This document shows positions 7,935 to 17,222 of a stretch of 64,000 nucleotides of DNA, one piece after another (within the stretch, counting starts at the first letter, position 1; every line of letters starts with the position of its first letter). Below the pieces are notes generated by a model. The model had not been told where the DNA came from. It did not search any database and was given only the letters and a program-made list of their open reading frames with translations. The translations under genes and the position numbers were made by a program. The stretch spans positions 417,115 to 481,114 of the forward strand of contig JAFDWS010000006.1 of the NCBI GenBank assembly GCA_018268375.1, in the 5' to 3' direction. This stretch comes from Armatimonadota bacterium (GTDB taxonomy: Bacteria > Armatimonadota > Fimbriimonadia > Fimbriimonadales > Fimbriimonadaceae).

Positions 7935-9407
7935 TTATGCGGCACCAGGAAGCGCCAAGCGAAGCAACCCTTCTTCGGTCGCCTCGCCCCTAGCCACCGA
8001 CGCCACAATCCTGCCGCCGTTCATGACGAGGATGCGGTCGCAAACGCCCATCACCTCTGGCAGCTCGCTCGAGACGAGCAAGATGCCGAGGCCCTTTTCC
8101 GCCAGGCCATAGATGATCTCGTAGATCTCGCTCTTGGCACCGACGTCGATCCCCCGCGTCGGCTCATCGAGCAAGATCACCTTGACATCGCTTCCCAACC
8201 ATCTGGCGAGGATCGCCTTCTGCTGGTTGCCGCCGGAAAGATTCTTAACCAATTGGTCAAGACTCGGAGTCTTGATACCTAGTCGCGCCACCATCGAGTC
8301 TGCGTAGGCTTTCTCGGCCTTTTCGTTCACCCAAAAGTGCTTCCTCCCGGCGATGTTGATGTTCTCTTTCACCGAGCGGAGCGCGATGATGCCTTCCTTC
8401 TTCCGGTCCTCGGGGCAAAGCACGACGCCGTCGCGGATCGCGCCTCGCGGCCCACAGAGCCTCATCGGCTCACCACCGACCTCGACCTCGCCTTTGCCGC
8501 AGCCGAAAAGCGCCTTCAGTAGTTCAGTGCGGCCCGCCCCCACGAGCCCGAAGACCCCGACGATCTCGCCAGCGTTCACAGTGACGTCGGCGGGCGCTTC
8601 CAACCCCGGCCCGGTCACGCCCTTGGCCACCAACATCGCGCTGCCAATTGGCCTCTCCCTGAAGTGGAAGATGTCCTCGATGCGGCGCCCGACCATGCGC
8701 TCGACGATGGTGTCCGTCGAGACGCCTTCCAAGCTCTCAAAGGTCTCAACGTGCCGGCCGTCCCGAAGCACCGTGGCCGCGTCACAAATCCGCCGGATTT
8801 CATCCATCCGGTGAGAAACGTAAAGGACGACCTTGCCTTGCTCCTTCAGCTTTGCGATCGTCGCGAACAAGCTTTCGACCTCGCGCGAGCTCAAACTGCT
8901 CGTCGGCTCGTCGAAGGCGATCACCTTGGCGTTCCGGGTCAGGGCCTTGGCCACTTCGACCATTTGCCGCTGGGCGATAGGAAGGTCGGCCACGCGGTCG
9001 TCAGGCGAAACTTCGAGGCTCAGGGCGTCCAGCATGGCCTGGCAATCGTCCCGCAGTTGCTTGCGGGTCACCCAGCCGCCCCTAGAGGGAAAGTGCCCGA
9101 GGTAGAGGTTTTCCGCCACGCTCAGATCCGGCACGAGGTGAAGCTCTTGGTAGATGACGGCCACTCCGGCGGCGATCGCTTGTGCCGCGCCACCGAACAC
9201 GACCTCATGCCCGCCGAGTCGGAGCTGTCCGCTGTCTGGCGCATGAACGCCCGAAAGAACCTTCAAGAGCGTGCTCTTGCCTGCGCCGTTCTCCCCGCAC
9301 AGAGCATGGACGGACCCCTCGCGGACACCAAACGTGACGTCGTCCAGCGCCTTGACGCCAGGGAAAGACTTGGTCACGTGCTCGAACTGGAGAAACGGGG
9401 CGTCCAA
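7935..9407 (-). CDS. RbsA/XylG/MglA-type sugar ABC transporter ATPase (two NBDs)
   Basis: A 490-residue protein with two fused ABC domains. NBD1 has Walker A GENGAGKST at 38-46, a Walker B with FDEPTSSLS, and a His switch in YVSHRMDE. NBD2 has a degenerate Walker A (GAGRTE), then signature LSGGNQQKA and LLDEPTRGID. Both are hallmarks of carbohydrate-uptake ATPases (ribose/xylose/galactose type). No permease or substrate-binding gene lies beside it, which is unusual for this family. It follows the 133-residue gene by 9 nt and precedes the radical SAM gene by 1 nt, so it is in the same transcription unit. It may power a permease encoded elsewhere. Confidence 0.9.
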   Translation of the reverse strand: MDAPFLQFEHVTKSFPGVKALDDVTFGVREGSVHALCGENGAGKSTLLKVLSGVHAPDSGQLRLGGHEVVFGGAAQAIAAGVAVIYQELHLVPDLSVAENLYLGHFPSRGGWVTRKQLRDDCQAMLDALSLEVSPDDRVADLPIAQRQMVEVAKALTRNAKVIAFDEPTSSLSSREVESLFATIAKLKEQGKVVLYVSHRMDEIRRICDAATVLRDGRHVETFESLEGVSTDTIVERMVGRRIEDIFHFRERPIGSAMLVAKGVTGPGLEAPADVTVNAGEIVGVFGLVGAGRTELLKALFGCGKGEVEVGGEPMRLCGPRGAIRDGVVLCPEDRKKEGIIALRSVKENINIAGRKHFWVNEKAEKAYADSMVARLGIKTPSLDQLVKNLSGGNQQKAILARWLGSDVKVILLDEPTRGIDVGAKSEIYEIIYGLAEKGLGILLVSSELPEVMGVCDRILVMNGGRIVASVARGEATEEGLLRLALPGAA

Positions 9408-9416
9408 GTCCGGGTT

Positions 9417-9818
9417 TTACCCTGGCCGGAACACCTGTTCACGCACGATGAGAGCGACGGGTTGGTCAAGGATCAGAATCAATTCTTCTTCCTCCGTCGC
9501 TGCTTTCCGCTGGACCCTGAGTTTGACGAGGCACTTCACTCCAGCAGGTTTGACTTCGAGGATCTCATAGGCCAACACCGGGCCGTTCTTCTTGTCCACT
9601 TCGCTGAGCTCGTTCTCGGGATAATCAGCGACTATCCCAGCCTTGACCAGGGCCGCATAGTTGCCCGACTTTGAGGACTCGTAGACAAGGGTAGCGATGC
9701 GCCTGACGTACCAATCGGCGCTTTTTGACATCCCCCGGTAGAAACCGATTTCCTCGCCGACGTAGACCGCGATTCCGCTGATTACGATCAAGCCGATGCA
9801 ACCGGCAACCCACTTCAT
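9417..9818 (-). CDS. One-TM hypothetical protein
   Basis: A 133-residue protein of unrecognised family. An N-terminal hydrophobic segment (residues 4-21) could be a signal anchor. The remainder is a mixed, moderately charged domain with strand-like alternation near the end (CLVKLRVQRK, EELILIL), predicted to face the periplasm. It is the first gene of the run leading to the ABC ATPase (9-nt gap) and the radical SAM/Lgt-like cassette. No catalytic motif is seen. Confidence 0.6.
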   Translation of the reverse strand: MKWVAGCIGLIVISGIAVYVGEEIGFYRGMSKSADWYVRRIATLVYESSKSGNYAALVKAGIVADYPENELSEVDKKNGPVLAYEILEVKPAGVKCLVKLRVQRKAATEEEELILILDQPVALIVREQVFRPG

Positions 9819-9905
9819 GCCTTTACCAACGCCCTTGGCGGATGAGAGATTCCAAAACCGCCCCTCCTTGCGGCAGGCGAGTTCGCCCGTGCAAACTGGG
9901 CCAAG

Positions 9906-11831
9906 ATGCTGCCTTTCCTCCTTTTCGCCTCAGCCCAGAACCCCGAAATGGTTCGGCTGGAAGACATGGACCTTTCGAACGTGCGCCAGGGCTGGGGCAA
10001 TCCGATGAAGAACAAGAGCGTGGATGGACACCAACTGAAGATCGGAGGGGCTTCATTTGAGCACGGCCTCGGCACCCACGCCGTCAGCGTCATCAACATC
10101 GATCTCGGTTCAGACCCCGTTCTGTTCCGCGCCATGGTTGGTGTCGACGATGAGGCGGGCCCCCAGGGCGACGTGGACTTCCATGTCCTCTGCGACGGGG
10201 TCGAGAAGTTCAACAGCGGCGTGATGCACCTGGGTGACGCTGCCAAAGCCGTCAGCATTGGCTTGAAGGGGGTCAAGAAGCTGACGCTCCGGGTCGGCAA
10301 CGGTGGGGACGAGATCAACTACGACCACGCAGACTGGGCGGACGCCATGATCTTGCACTACGGTAGCCAGCCGAAGACGATGGCGATACCGGTCGAGAAG
10401 CCGTACATCCTCACACCGAAGCCGCCTAGGTTGCCCCGTATCAATGGCCCCGAAGTTTTGGGCGCCCGGCCAGGCCGCGACTTTGTCTGGCGTGTGCCCG
10501 CAACCGGCGACCGGCCCATGAGGTTCACCGCGAAAGGTCTGCCTTCCTCGCTTCGTTTGGACAAGGAGACGGGCGTCGTCTTGGGCAAGGCGCCTCGGCG
10601 AGGAACGTACACCATCGCGCTCACCGCGACAAACGCAAAGGGAAGGAAGAGCCGGAAGGTCGACCTCGTGGTCGGCGACAAGATCGCCCTGACCCCTCCC
10701 ATGGGATGGAACAGTTGGAACTGTTTCGCGACCGCCGTGGACGAAGCCAAGGTGCGCTCTGCCGCCAAGATGTTCGTCGAAAAGGGTCTCGTCGACCACG
10801 GTTGGCAGTACGTCAACATCGACGACTGCTGGTCGATCATCCCCCACTCGAACGATCCCGTCCTCGGTGGCCCGCAACGTCAGCCCGACGGGACGATCCG
10901 CACAAACGGCAAGTTCCCGAGCATGAAGGAACTCACGGACTCCATCCACAAGATGGGCCTTCGCGCCGGCATCTATTCCTCGCCCGGGCCGACCACGTGC
11001 GGCGGCTACACCTCGAGCTACAAGTACGAGCACAAGGACGCCCAGGCATGGGCAGACTGGGGATTCGACTACCTGAAGTACGACTGGTGCAGCTACAGCG
11101 AAGTCTTGAAGCCAGAAGGGCTGGGCAACCTTCAGAAGCCTTATCGTGACATGCGCGCTGCCCTCGACAAAGTGGACCGCGACATCGTGTTCAGCCTTTG
11201 CCAATACGGCATGGGCGACGTCTGGAAGTGGGGCGCCGAGGTCGGTGGAAACTGCTGGCGCACGACCGGCGACATCAACGACTCATGGGACAGCATGAGC
11301 GGGATCGGGTTCAGCCAGAACGGGCATGAGAAGTTCGCAGGGCCGGGCCACTGGAACGACCCCGACATGCTCGTCGTGGGCTGGGTCGGCTGGGGGCCAC
11401 AACTCCATCCCACTAAACTCACGCCGAGCGAGCAGTACACCCATATCACGTTGTGGTCCTTGCTCTCCTCCCCCTTGCTCATCGGATGCGACCTGACGAA
11501 GCTGGACGATTTCACCCTCAACCTCCTGACGAACGACGAGGTGCTCGCCGTCAACCAGGACCGGCTTGGAAAACCCGCTCACCGCGAGAGGGTGGTAGGC
11601 GACATTGAGGTCTGGACCCGACCCCTTGCGGACGGCTCGTACGCGCTCGGGATCTTCAATCGCGGAGACGGTGACCTGGATGCCCGGTTTTCGGCCAGCG
11701 ACGTCGGCTTGAAGGGTAGCGCACGCGTCCGAGATCTCTGGCGCCAGAAGGACATGGGCGTTATGACGTCCATGAGCGTCAAGCTGAAGAGCCACGGGTG
11801 TGGGCTCTTCAAGCTGAGTTCGGTGCGGTAG
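9906..11831 (+). CDS. Secreted GH27 alpha-galactosidase with NPCBM and Ig-like domains
   Basis: A 641-residue protein. A short signal peptide (MLPFLLFASA, cleavage before Q) is followed by an NPCBM carbohydrate-binding module (about 14-155), a He_PIG-like Ig domain (about 180-258), then a GH27 barrel starting at LTPPMGWNSWNCF. Catalytic signatures are the nucleophile Asp in YLKYDWCSY (about 393) and the acid/base Asp in GDINDSW (about 454), plus WNDPDML. A C-terminal antiparallel domain completes the fold. It hydrolyses terminal alpha-1,6-galactosides of plant or microbial polymers. It stands alone; the next gene begins 9 nt downstream and is unrelated. No strong ribosome binding site precedes the ATG. 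Confidence 0.93.
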   Translation: MLPFLLFASAQNPEMVRLEDMDLSNVRQGWGNPMKNKSVDGHQLKIGGASFEHGLGTHAVSVINIDLGSDPVLFRAMVGVDDEAGPQGDVDFHVLCDGVEKFNSGVMHLGDAAKAVSIGLKGVKKLTLRVGNGGDEINYDHADWADAMILHYGSQPKTMAIPVEKPYILTPKPPRLPRINGPEVLGARPGRDFVWRVPATGDRPMRFTAKGLPSSLRLDKETGVVLGKAPRRGTYTIALTATNAKGRKSRKVDLVVGDKIALTPPMGWNSWNCFATAVDEAKVRSAAKMFVEKGLVDHGWQYVNIDDCWSIIPHSNDPVLGGPQRQPDGTIRTNGKFPSMKELTDSIHKMGLRAGIYSSPGPTTCGGYTSSYKYEHKDAQAWADWGFDYLKYDWCSYSEVLKPEGLGNLQKPYRDMRAALDKVDRDIVFSLCQYGMGDVWKWGAEVGGNCWRTTGDINDSWDSMSGIGFSQNGHEKFAGPGHWNDPDMLVVGWVGWGPQLHPTKLTPSEQYTHITLWSLLSSPLLIGCDLTKLDDFTLNLLTNDEVLAVNQDRLGKPAHRERVVGDIEVWTRPLADGSYALGIFNRGDGDLDARFSASDVGLKGSARVRDLWRQKDMGVMTSMSVKLKSHGCGLFKLSSVR

Positions 11832-11840
11832 CCTCAAACC

Positions 11841-13073
11841 GTGCACGTCGTCGTTGTGGGGGCCGGAGTTGTCGGGCTCTGTTGTGCCTGGTACCTCTCC
11901 AAGGACGGTCACGAAGTCACGGTCGTCGAGCGCAACGGGCCTGAGGGCGACAAGTGCTCGCTTGGTAACTCGGGGATCATCGTGCCAAGCCACTTCGTCC
12001 CGTTGGCCGCTCCGGGAATGGTGGCGAGCGGGCTGAAAATGATGGCGAAGCGGGCCAGTCCGTTTCGCATCAAACCGGGGCTGGATCCCGACCTCGCTGA
12101 GTGGTGCCTGCTCTTCGCCCGCCATTGCACTCGGCGGCATGTGGAGAACTGCGCGCCTTTACTCCTTGAGATGCACCTACGCAGCAAGGAGCTCTTTCTT
12201 GATCTCGAACGCGAGCTTGGGGACGAGTTTGGCCTGACGCAGAAGGGCATGCTCATGGTCTGCGAGACCGCGGACGGATTGCAGGAAGAGACTCACGTCG
12301 CCGAAATGGGAAAGGGACTTGGCCTCAGGGTTCGAGTCGTCGACGGCAAGGACATTGGCAAGATCGAGCCGAACATCCAGATCAATGCACTGGGGGCTGT
12401 CCACTATGAGGATGACTGCCATGTCGCTCCCGACGTCTTTGTCAATTTGCTCCGGCATAGACTTGCCGAAGGCGGAGTCACATTCCGATGGAACTGTGGC
12501 GGCCTTGATCTCGACGCCAACCCTTCTGACCTGTACGAATTCGACGCCATCATCGTTGCGGCGGGGGCATGGTCGGGCAAGGTTGCGAAATCCATGGGCT
12601 TGGCGATGCCGATTCAGCCCGGAAAGGGCCTGAACGTGACCCTCGAGGCCCCCGACAAGTCCCCCCAGACCGCAATGCTGCTCAAGGAGGCTCGCGTGGC
12701 GGTCACGCCTATGATGGGGGCTCTGAGGTTCGGCGGCACAATGGAACTCGGAGAGTGGAGTCCAGAGCCGGACGCCGTCCGTGCCAAGGGCCTCTTCGAC
12801 AGCGTGCCCAAGTTCCTGCCCGACTTTCCTGCCGCTGCTCTTGAGGGACGACCGGTTTGGACGGGCTTACGTCCTTGCTCTCCGGACGGAATGCCCTATA
12901 TCGGCCCGACTCGCGCCAGCGACGGCAACGTCTTCTTCGCAACCGGACACGGAATGATGGGTTTGAGCCTGGGGCCAGTCACTGGGCAATTGATAGCCGA
13001 CATGGTGTCTGGCCGCGCAACCATCGAACAAAGGCTCTCGCCGGACCGGTTTGACGCTGGCCTACATCTTTGA
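11841..13073 (+). CDS. FAD-dependent D-amino-acid dehydrogenase-like oxidoreductase (DadA family)
   Basis: A 410-residue DAO-fold flavoprotein. The dinucleotide-binding motif GAGVVG is at residues 7-12, with an acidic end of strand 2 (VVERN). SLGNSG and the C-terminal GLRPCSPDGMPYIGP and GHGMMGLSLGP segments are typical of DadA-like enzymes. It oxidises D-amino acids or related N-substituted amino acids to 2-oxo acids, passing electrons to a membrane acceptor. The start codon is GTG at 11841, 9 nt after the alpha-galactosidase stop. Its 3' end overlaps the convergent gene at 13062 by 12 nt. Substrate cannot be assigned from sequence; hydroxyproline-type oxidases share these motifs. Confidence 0.82.
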   Translation: MHVVVVGAGVVGLCCAWYLSKDGHEVTVVERNGPEGDKCSLGNSGIIVPSHFVPLAAPGMVASGLKMMAKRASPFRIKPGLDPDLAEWCLLFARHCTRRHVENCAPLLLEMHLRSKELFLDLERELGDEFGLTQKGMLMVCETADGLQEETHVAEMGKGLGLRVRVVDGKDIGKIEPNIQINALGAVHYEDDCHVAPDVFVNLLRHRLAEGGVTFRWNCGGLDLDANPSDLYEFDAIIVAAGAWSGKVAKSMGLAMPIQPGKGLNVTLEAPDKSPQTAMLLKEARVAVTPMMGALRFGGTMELGEWSPEPDAVRAKGLFDSVPKFLPDFPAAALEGRPVWTGLRPCSPDGMPYIGPTRASDGNVFFATGHGMMGLSLGPVTGQLIADMVSGRATIEQRLSPDRFDAGLHL

Positions 13074-14381
13074 AGGCCGGACTCGAATGAAGAGCCCAAG
13101 GGTCACTGGGTTCTTGCCGTAGAAAGGATCGAGGCTCGACGGATAGGAGTAAAGCCCGACGTAGGCGCCGACCCCAAAATCGTAACCCTCGACCGAGGCG
13201 AAGTCCTTTGTCGCTCCAAGCAGGATCTTATTGACGTTGTACTTGCCCGGCGGCACGGCTACGAGTTCGTCCTTATCGACCCGCTCGAATCGGCCAAAGA
13301 ACGAGGTGGAACCGTGATAGAGCGTCGCCTCCAAGCCAAAGGCAGACGATCGGCCGTCCGGCTTGATGTTTTGCCCAAAGAACGCGGTCAAGGCAAGATC
13401 GTCGTTGTTAGGCAACAGGCGATTGACCATCGCGCTGGCCGTAAGCCGGTGCTGGTCGACGCCCGGCTCGAGGGCCTCCGGATCCTTGAGGAACCCGTAG
13501 GAGACCTGGAAGGACAAGTCCTTCGTCGGGTTGTAAGTGGCGCGGCCGGAGGCGGAGCCGAGGTGGATCGGATCGATGTCGAAACGGTTCTCGTCCGGCT
13601 CCTGGCCGTTGAACAGCGAGCCCTCAAGCTGTAATTTATCGTCGAAGATCAGGCCGCCCGTGAGAACACCAAACGAGATGTGGGTGGAATCGAACCAATG
13701 GTGGCTGATCGGTGCCTCCGGGATCTCCATTCCGCTCGGCCGGTGGAGGAACATGGGGCCCCCTAGGGCCGGCTCTCCGACCGGGCCGCCGTACACAAAG
13801 GCCCTCGTTTTGGCCGCGATGGGCAGGCTGTACGTGGCCGACAGTTCCGCAATCAATTCGTGTGGGTGCTGCCGGTCACGCATTGGCATCCCGCCGTCTG
13901 TCTCGCCTGTCTGAAACAAGTTCGGATACCCCCGCTTGCCGTTGAACAAGGCGTCGAGCGAGGCCATCGCGCTCAGGCCGAGAATGCCCTTCCCCGCCTG
14001 CTCTTTGGCCATGACCATGAACATCGAGTTACTGAAAAACTGCGATTCGCCCCTTGGTCCGCCCGCGTCATTGAAGTTCACGCTTCCCGATCCCATGAGG
14101 GCGAGGTCGAAGCCGCCGGACTTGGGAAGGTGCTTCATGAACATCGGCGACGACTCTGGCATCCAGCTGGTGCCCGAGCCTTCCTTTGCCATCGACCAGT
14201 GCCCGAGCCGCCCATCCATGGGAGACAGTTGACCGGACATGTCCATCCCTGGCATGTGGTGGTGCTGGTGCTCTTGCGGCTGACCCGTCAGGCCAGCGGC
14301 GTGGATGGCCGCCCCAAGGCCGATTGCGAGAGTCGCGGAACCGGGCATGTGTGCCACGATTGTACGCCCGGTGAGAGGCAT
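13062..14381 (-). CDS. His/Met-rich predicted outer-membrane protein beside VIT1 transporter
   Basis: A 439-residue protein of unassigned family. After a probable signal peptide comes a metal-ligand-rich stretch (EHQHHHMPGMDM) and further Met/His-rich segments (MFMVMAKEQ, RDRQHPHEL). The second half has alternating strand-like segments with many Gly, Asp and aromatics and ends in a Phe-rich strand (LFIRV), consistent with a beta-barrel or surface beta-protein. The MPGMDMSG-type ligand block suggests copper or silver binding. The start at 14381 lies 20 nt after the VIT1 gene stop; ATG 14348 is an alternative. Co-transcription with VIT1 points to metal homeostasis. Role inferred. Confidence 0.65.
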   Translation of the reverse strand: MPLTGRTIVAHMPGSATLAIGLGAAIHAAGLTGQPQEHQHHHMPGMDMSGQLSPMDGRLGHWSMAKEGSGTSWMPESSPMFMKHLPKSGGFDLALMGSGSVNFNDAGGPRGESQFFSNSMFMVMAKEQAGKGILGLSAMASLDALFNGKRGYPNLFQTGETDGGMPMRDRQHPHELIAELSATYSLPIAAKTRAFVYGGPVGEPALGGPMFLHRPSGMEIPEAPISHHWFDSTHISFGVLTGGLIFDDKLQLEGSLFNGQEPDENRFDIDPIHLGSASGRATYNPTKDLSFQVSYGFLKDPEALEPGVDQHRLTASAMVNRLLPNNDDLALTAFFGQNIKPDGRSSAFGLEATLYHGSTSFFGRFERVDKDELVAVPPGKYNVNKILLGATKDFASVEGYDFGVGAYVGLYSYPSSLDPFYGKNPVTLGLFIRVRPSKM

Positions 14382-14400
14382 CGAGCGGGCCACCGGCGGT

Positions 14401-15102
14401 TCAGACAGTCGTGCCGAACAACCTGCCGATCCCAAACGTGCAAGCCATCGCCACCGCACCCCAGAACGCGACTCGGGCCGCGCCCTTGAACATCGATGCC
14501 CCCCCGAGACGAGCGGCGGTCGCCCCGAGGACGAGAAGCACGGCGAGGGTGCTGCCGATCAGGCCCGGTGCCAACCAGTCTTGGGGCAAGGTCGCGGTCA
14601 AGGCGACGGGCGGAAAGGCGCCCACTGCGAACGCCGCCGCCGAAGCCATGGCCGCCTGGAAGGGTCTAGCCAACGTGATTTCGGACATGCCCAGTTCTTC
14701 GCGAGCATGGGCCGTGAGTGCGTCGTGTTCCGTCAGTTTCTGGGCAACTTGGGCAGCGAGTTCCTTGTCCAGCCCTCTGGACTCGTAGATCGCAGTGAGT
14801 TCCGCCAGTTCTCCCTGGGGGTTTTGGGCTAGTTCGCGCTTCTCTCTGGCAAGGTCGGCCTGCTCGGTGTCCCCTTGAGAGCTAACGGAAACGTACTCCC
14901 CTGCCGCCATTGAAAGCGCCCCAGCCACTGCGCCCGCGATGGCAGAGATCAGGACAGCAGACCGCGGCGTCCCCGCCGCCGCCACGCCGACGACGAGGCT
15001 GCTGGTCGAGATCAGACCGTCGTTCGCACCGAGCACGGCAGCCCGGAGCCAGCCAACATTGTGGCTGCGGTGCATCTCGCGGTGAGGCATAGGGAAGATC
15101 AT
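14401..15102 (-). CDS. VIT1/CCC1-family iron/manganese transporter
   Basis: A 233-residue membrane protein. Residues 17-45 contain WLRAAVLGANDGLISTSSL, a hallmark of TM1 of VIT1/CCC1 proteins, and MAAGEYVSVSSQ is the second conserved segment. A charged cytosolic loop (about 78-140, rich in Glu and Lys) corresponds to the metal-binding domain, followed by three more TM helices. The family exports Fe(II) or Mn(II) from the cytosol. It is followed 20 nt later by the His/Met-rich gene. Internal ATGs at residues 5 and 10 could also be starts; GGTGAG precedes the chosen one. Confidence 0.9.
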   Translation of the reverse strand: MIFPMPHREMHRSHNVGWLRAAVLGANDGLISTSSLVVGVAAAGTPRSAVLISAIAGAVAGALSMAAGEYVSVSSQGDTEQADLAREKRELAQNPQGELAELTAIYESRGLDKELAAQVAQKLTEHDALTAHAREELGMSEITLARPFQAAMASAAAFAVGAFPPVALTATLPQDWLAPGLIGSTLAVLLVLGATAARLGGASMFKGAARVAFWGAVAMACTFGIGRLFGTTV

Positions 15103-15168
15103 GACTCACCGAAGGGTGCGATACGGGTGTTGCCAAGCGGCGTGTCCAGCCGCAACTTTAGCGGAGGC

Positions 15169-15245
<77 letters not shown>

Positions 15246-15338
15246 GTGAAGGACTCGCAGGATACCTTATCGGCGGATTGCCACCGCGTATGCAGGTCCC
15301 CTGAACACTCTCGGACGGCCAGGGAGTCTCTTGAGAAT

Positions 15339-16598
15339 ATGAGGAAGCGAGTGTTGCCCCATACGCGGCCGCACCCGTTCCTCTTTGACCGCGACTCGGA
15401 GCGCTCCTTCTGGCGCGATTTCGCCCAACTGTCCATCCTTCCGGTCCGTTTCGGCCTCGCTGTGATCGCAGCACACGAGATTCTCGTGTCGCTCCCGCTC
15501 CTCCTGAATCCACCCGATGGCCAGCAGGCTTCACTGTCCGCAATCGCAGGCCGGTCACTCCCCCTGCTCCTGCACGTCATTGTCTTGGCGAGCACGTTTT
15601 GGAGGGGCTACGCACGACACCAGCAAGTGATCGCCGCGACCTGGGCGATCCTCTATGTCGGCAATGTCTTGAGCGTGGTTTGGCCGAGCCGCGAGAACCA
15701 CTCTTTCACCGCCCCACTCATCGTGGCCGTCATCGCGACCTATGCCCTCGTGCGGCTTCGTTTCTTGACCGCCTGCCTCATTTGTTGGACGGCAGTGGGC
15801 GCTTACATCGCGTGGCTCTGGGGAGTGGCCGGTATGACCGAACTGAGCATCCAGCAGAACGTCCTCGGCTTGCTGGTCTACAACCTGATCGGCATGGCCA
15901 TCTGCTATCAGCTCGAGTCTTCCGCCCGGCGCGCGTACGTCTTCAAGACCAACCTCGCCGAGGAGAGGGCACGGTCCGAGGCGCTCCTTCTGAACATCTT
16001 GCCTGCCAGCATCGCCGCCCGTCTGAAGGAAGGCGAGACGACGATCTCAGACCGAAAGGACGACGTGACGGTGCTGTTCGCTGACATTGTTGGTTTCACC
16101 CCGATGGCCGCAAGCGCCAGCCCGGAGCGAGTCGTCGAGGTCCTCAACGAGGCATTCACAGCTTTTGACCATCTCATGCGGGAGAACGGGCTGGAGAAGA
16201 TCAAGACGATCGGCGACGCCTACATGGCGGTTGCCGGACTTCCAGAGCGGAGCGACGACCAGGCGGCCCATGCTGTCAGAGCCGGACTTCAGATGATCAC
16301 CGCCTTAGAAGAGGTCAACGCTCGCATGGGCTCCGCCCTGAAGATTCGAGTCGGGATCCACTCCGGGGCGGTCGTGGCGGGGGTGATCGGCGAGTGGAAG
16401 TTCAGTTATGACCTTTGGGGGGACACGGTCAACGTGGCGAGCCGGGTGGAGTCCTCTTCAAAGCCCGGTGAAGTTTGGGCCACGGAGGCTACGGCCAATC
16501 TCGCACAGCAGTCGTTCACTTTCGCTGAGTTTGAGGAGGTCGAGATGAAGGGGCTTGGCCCCGTCCGCGTCGCGAAGGTGACGGGATCCTTGGTTTGA
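15339..16598 (+). CDS. Membrane class III adenylate cyclase
   Basis: A 419-residue protein. Six predicted TM helices fill residues about 25-215, and a class III catalytic domain fills about 225-415. The metal-binding segment is LFADIVGFT. Purine-specifying Lys is in EKIKTIGDAYMA, and Asp is in KFSYDLWGDTVN, the Lys/Asp pair of adenylate (not guanylate) cyclases. The transition-state Asn/Arg are in NVASRVES. It is expected to make cAMP from ATP as a homodimer. The start at 15339 excludes upstream reading through the tRNA; AGGGAG lies 12-18 nt upstream. No cAMP effector gene is adjacent. Confidence 0.9.
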   Translation: MRKRVLPHTRPHPFLFDRDSERSFWRDFAQLSILPVRFGLAVIAAHEILVSLPLLLNPPDGQQASLSAIAGRSLPLLLHVIVLASTFWRGYARHQQVIAATWAILYVGNVLSVVWPSRENHSFTAPLIVAVIATYALVRLRFLTACLICWTAVGAYIAWLWGVAGMTELSIQQNVLGLLVYNLIGMAICYQLESSARRAYVFKTNLAEERARSEALLLNILPASIAARLKEGETTISDRKDDVTVLFADIVGFTPMAASASPERVVEVLNEAFTAFDHLMRENGLEKIKTIGDAYMAVAGLPERSDDQAAHAVRAGLQMITALEEVNARMGSALKIRVGIHSGAVVAGVIGEWKFSYDLWGDTVNVASRVESSSKPGEVWATEATANLAQQSFTFAEFEEVEMKGLGPVRVAKVTGSLV

Positions 16599-16599
16599 G

Positions 16600-17082
16600 T
16601 CAATCAAGCCGCAAGAGATAGCCCCACTCTTCATAAGGCACTCCGTAGTCGGGGTCAAAGATGCGGCGGTCACCAAGGGACTCCGAGCCAGCATTCTTGT
16701 ACATGACGTGCGAGACGTCCAGCATCTTGTCCGACCAAATCTCCATCTCCTTGAAGCCGCGCGACTTAGCCTCATCCACCGCGTGGCGGAAGAGAAGCCT
16801 GCCATATCCCTTGCCTCGTTGGTCGGCCAATAAATACAGCCGATAAAGGCCGCAACGATCAGGCGTGAGGGGGCGGATCGCGACGGTGCCGACCACCTCG
16901 TCCCCTTCCTCTAACACCCAGAAAGCACCATCGCGCCGCAAGTAGTACTGTTCGATATCGTAGGTGTCCTTGTTTTCGGTGGCAGGATCCCACAGCCATT
17001 CGTAAGCGTCGAAGACCGACTTGATCACCCTGTTAACGGCCTCTTCATCGCCCGGTCGGTAAGGTCGGATGGTCGGGGGCAT
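16600..17082 (-). CDS. GNAT-family N-acetyltransferase
   Basis: A 160-residue protein with the GNAT fold. The acetyl-CoA-binding motif A reads LYLLADQRGKGYGRLLF (Q/RxxGxG/A), preceded by the conserved beta-strand VVGTVAIRP. It transfers an acetyl group to an amine; the substrate is unknown. It is convergent with the adenylate cyclase gene, with 1 nt between stops, and divergent from the propeller gene at 17223. Length is normal for the family. Confidence 0.9.
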   Translation of the reverse strand: MPPTIRPYRPGDEEAVNRVIKSVFDAYEWLWDPATENKDTYDIEQYYLRRDGAFWVLEEGDEVVGTVAIRPLTPDRCGLYRLYLLADQRGKGYGRLLFRHAVDEAKSRGFKEMEIWSDKMLDVSHVMYKNAGSESLGDRRIFDPDYGVPYEEWGYLLRLD

Positions 17083-17194
17083 CTCGGAATTATCCCGTCT
17101 CCATGCGAGAGGATCTGCCGCTGGTCCCCGTGACGTGGCGCCATGCTGACGCGTCTAAGACTCGGGGTGATGGCAAAAGGCTCACTCGCCCCGC

Positions 17195-17200
17195 TATACT
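17195..17200 (+). promoter_or_regulatory. Possible -10 box (TATACT) for the propeller gene
   Basis: TATACT lies 23 nt upstream of the ATG at 17223, with a weak TGGCAA-like -35 about 18 nt further upstream. AGGA sits 7 nt before the start codon as a ribosome binding site. The match is good for -10 and poor for -35. Confidence 0.4.
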
Positions 17201-17222
17201 CAGTTCGATTTCAGGAACCACT

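Noticed and set aside
8007..9407. Whole sugar-uptake operon
   Set aside because: Only the ATPase is present; no permease or binding protein can be found on either side.
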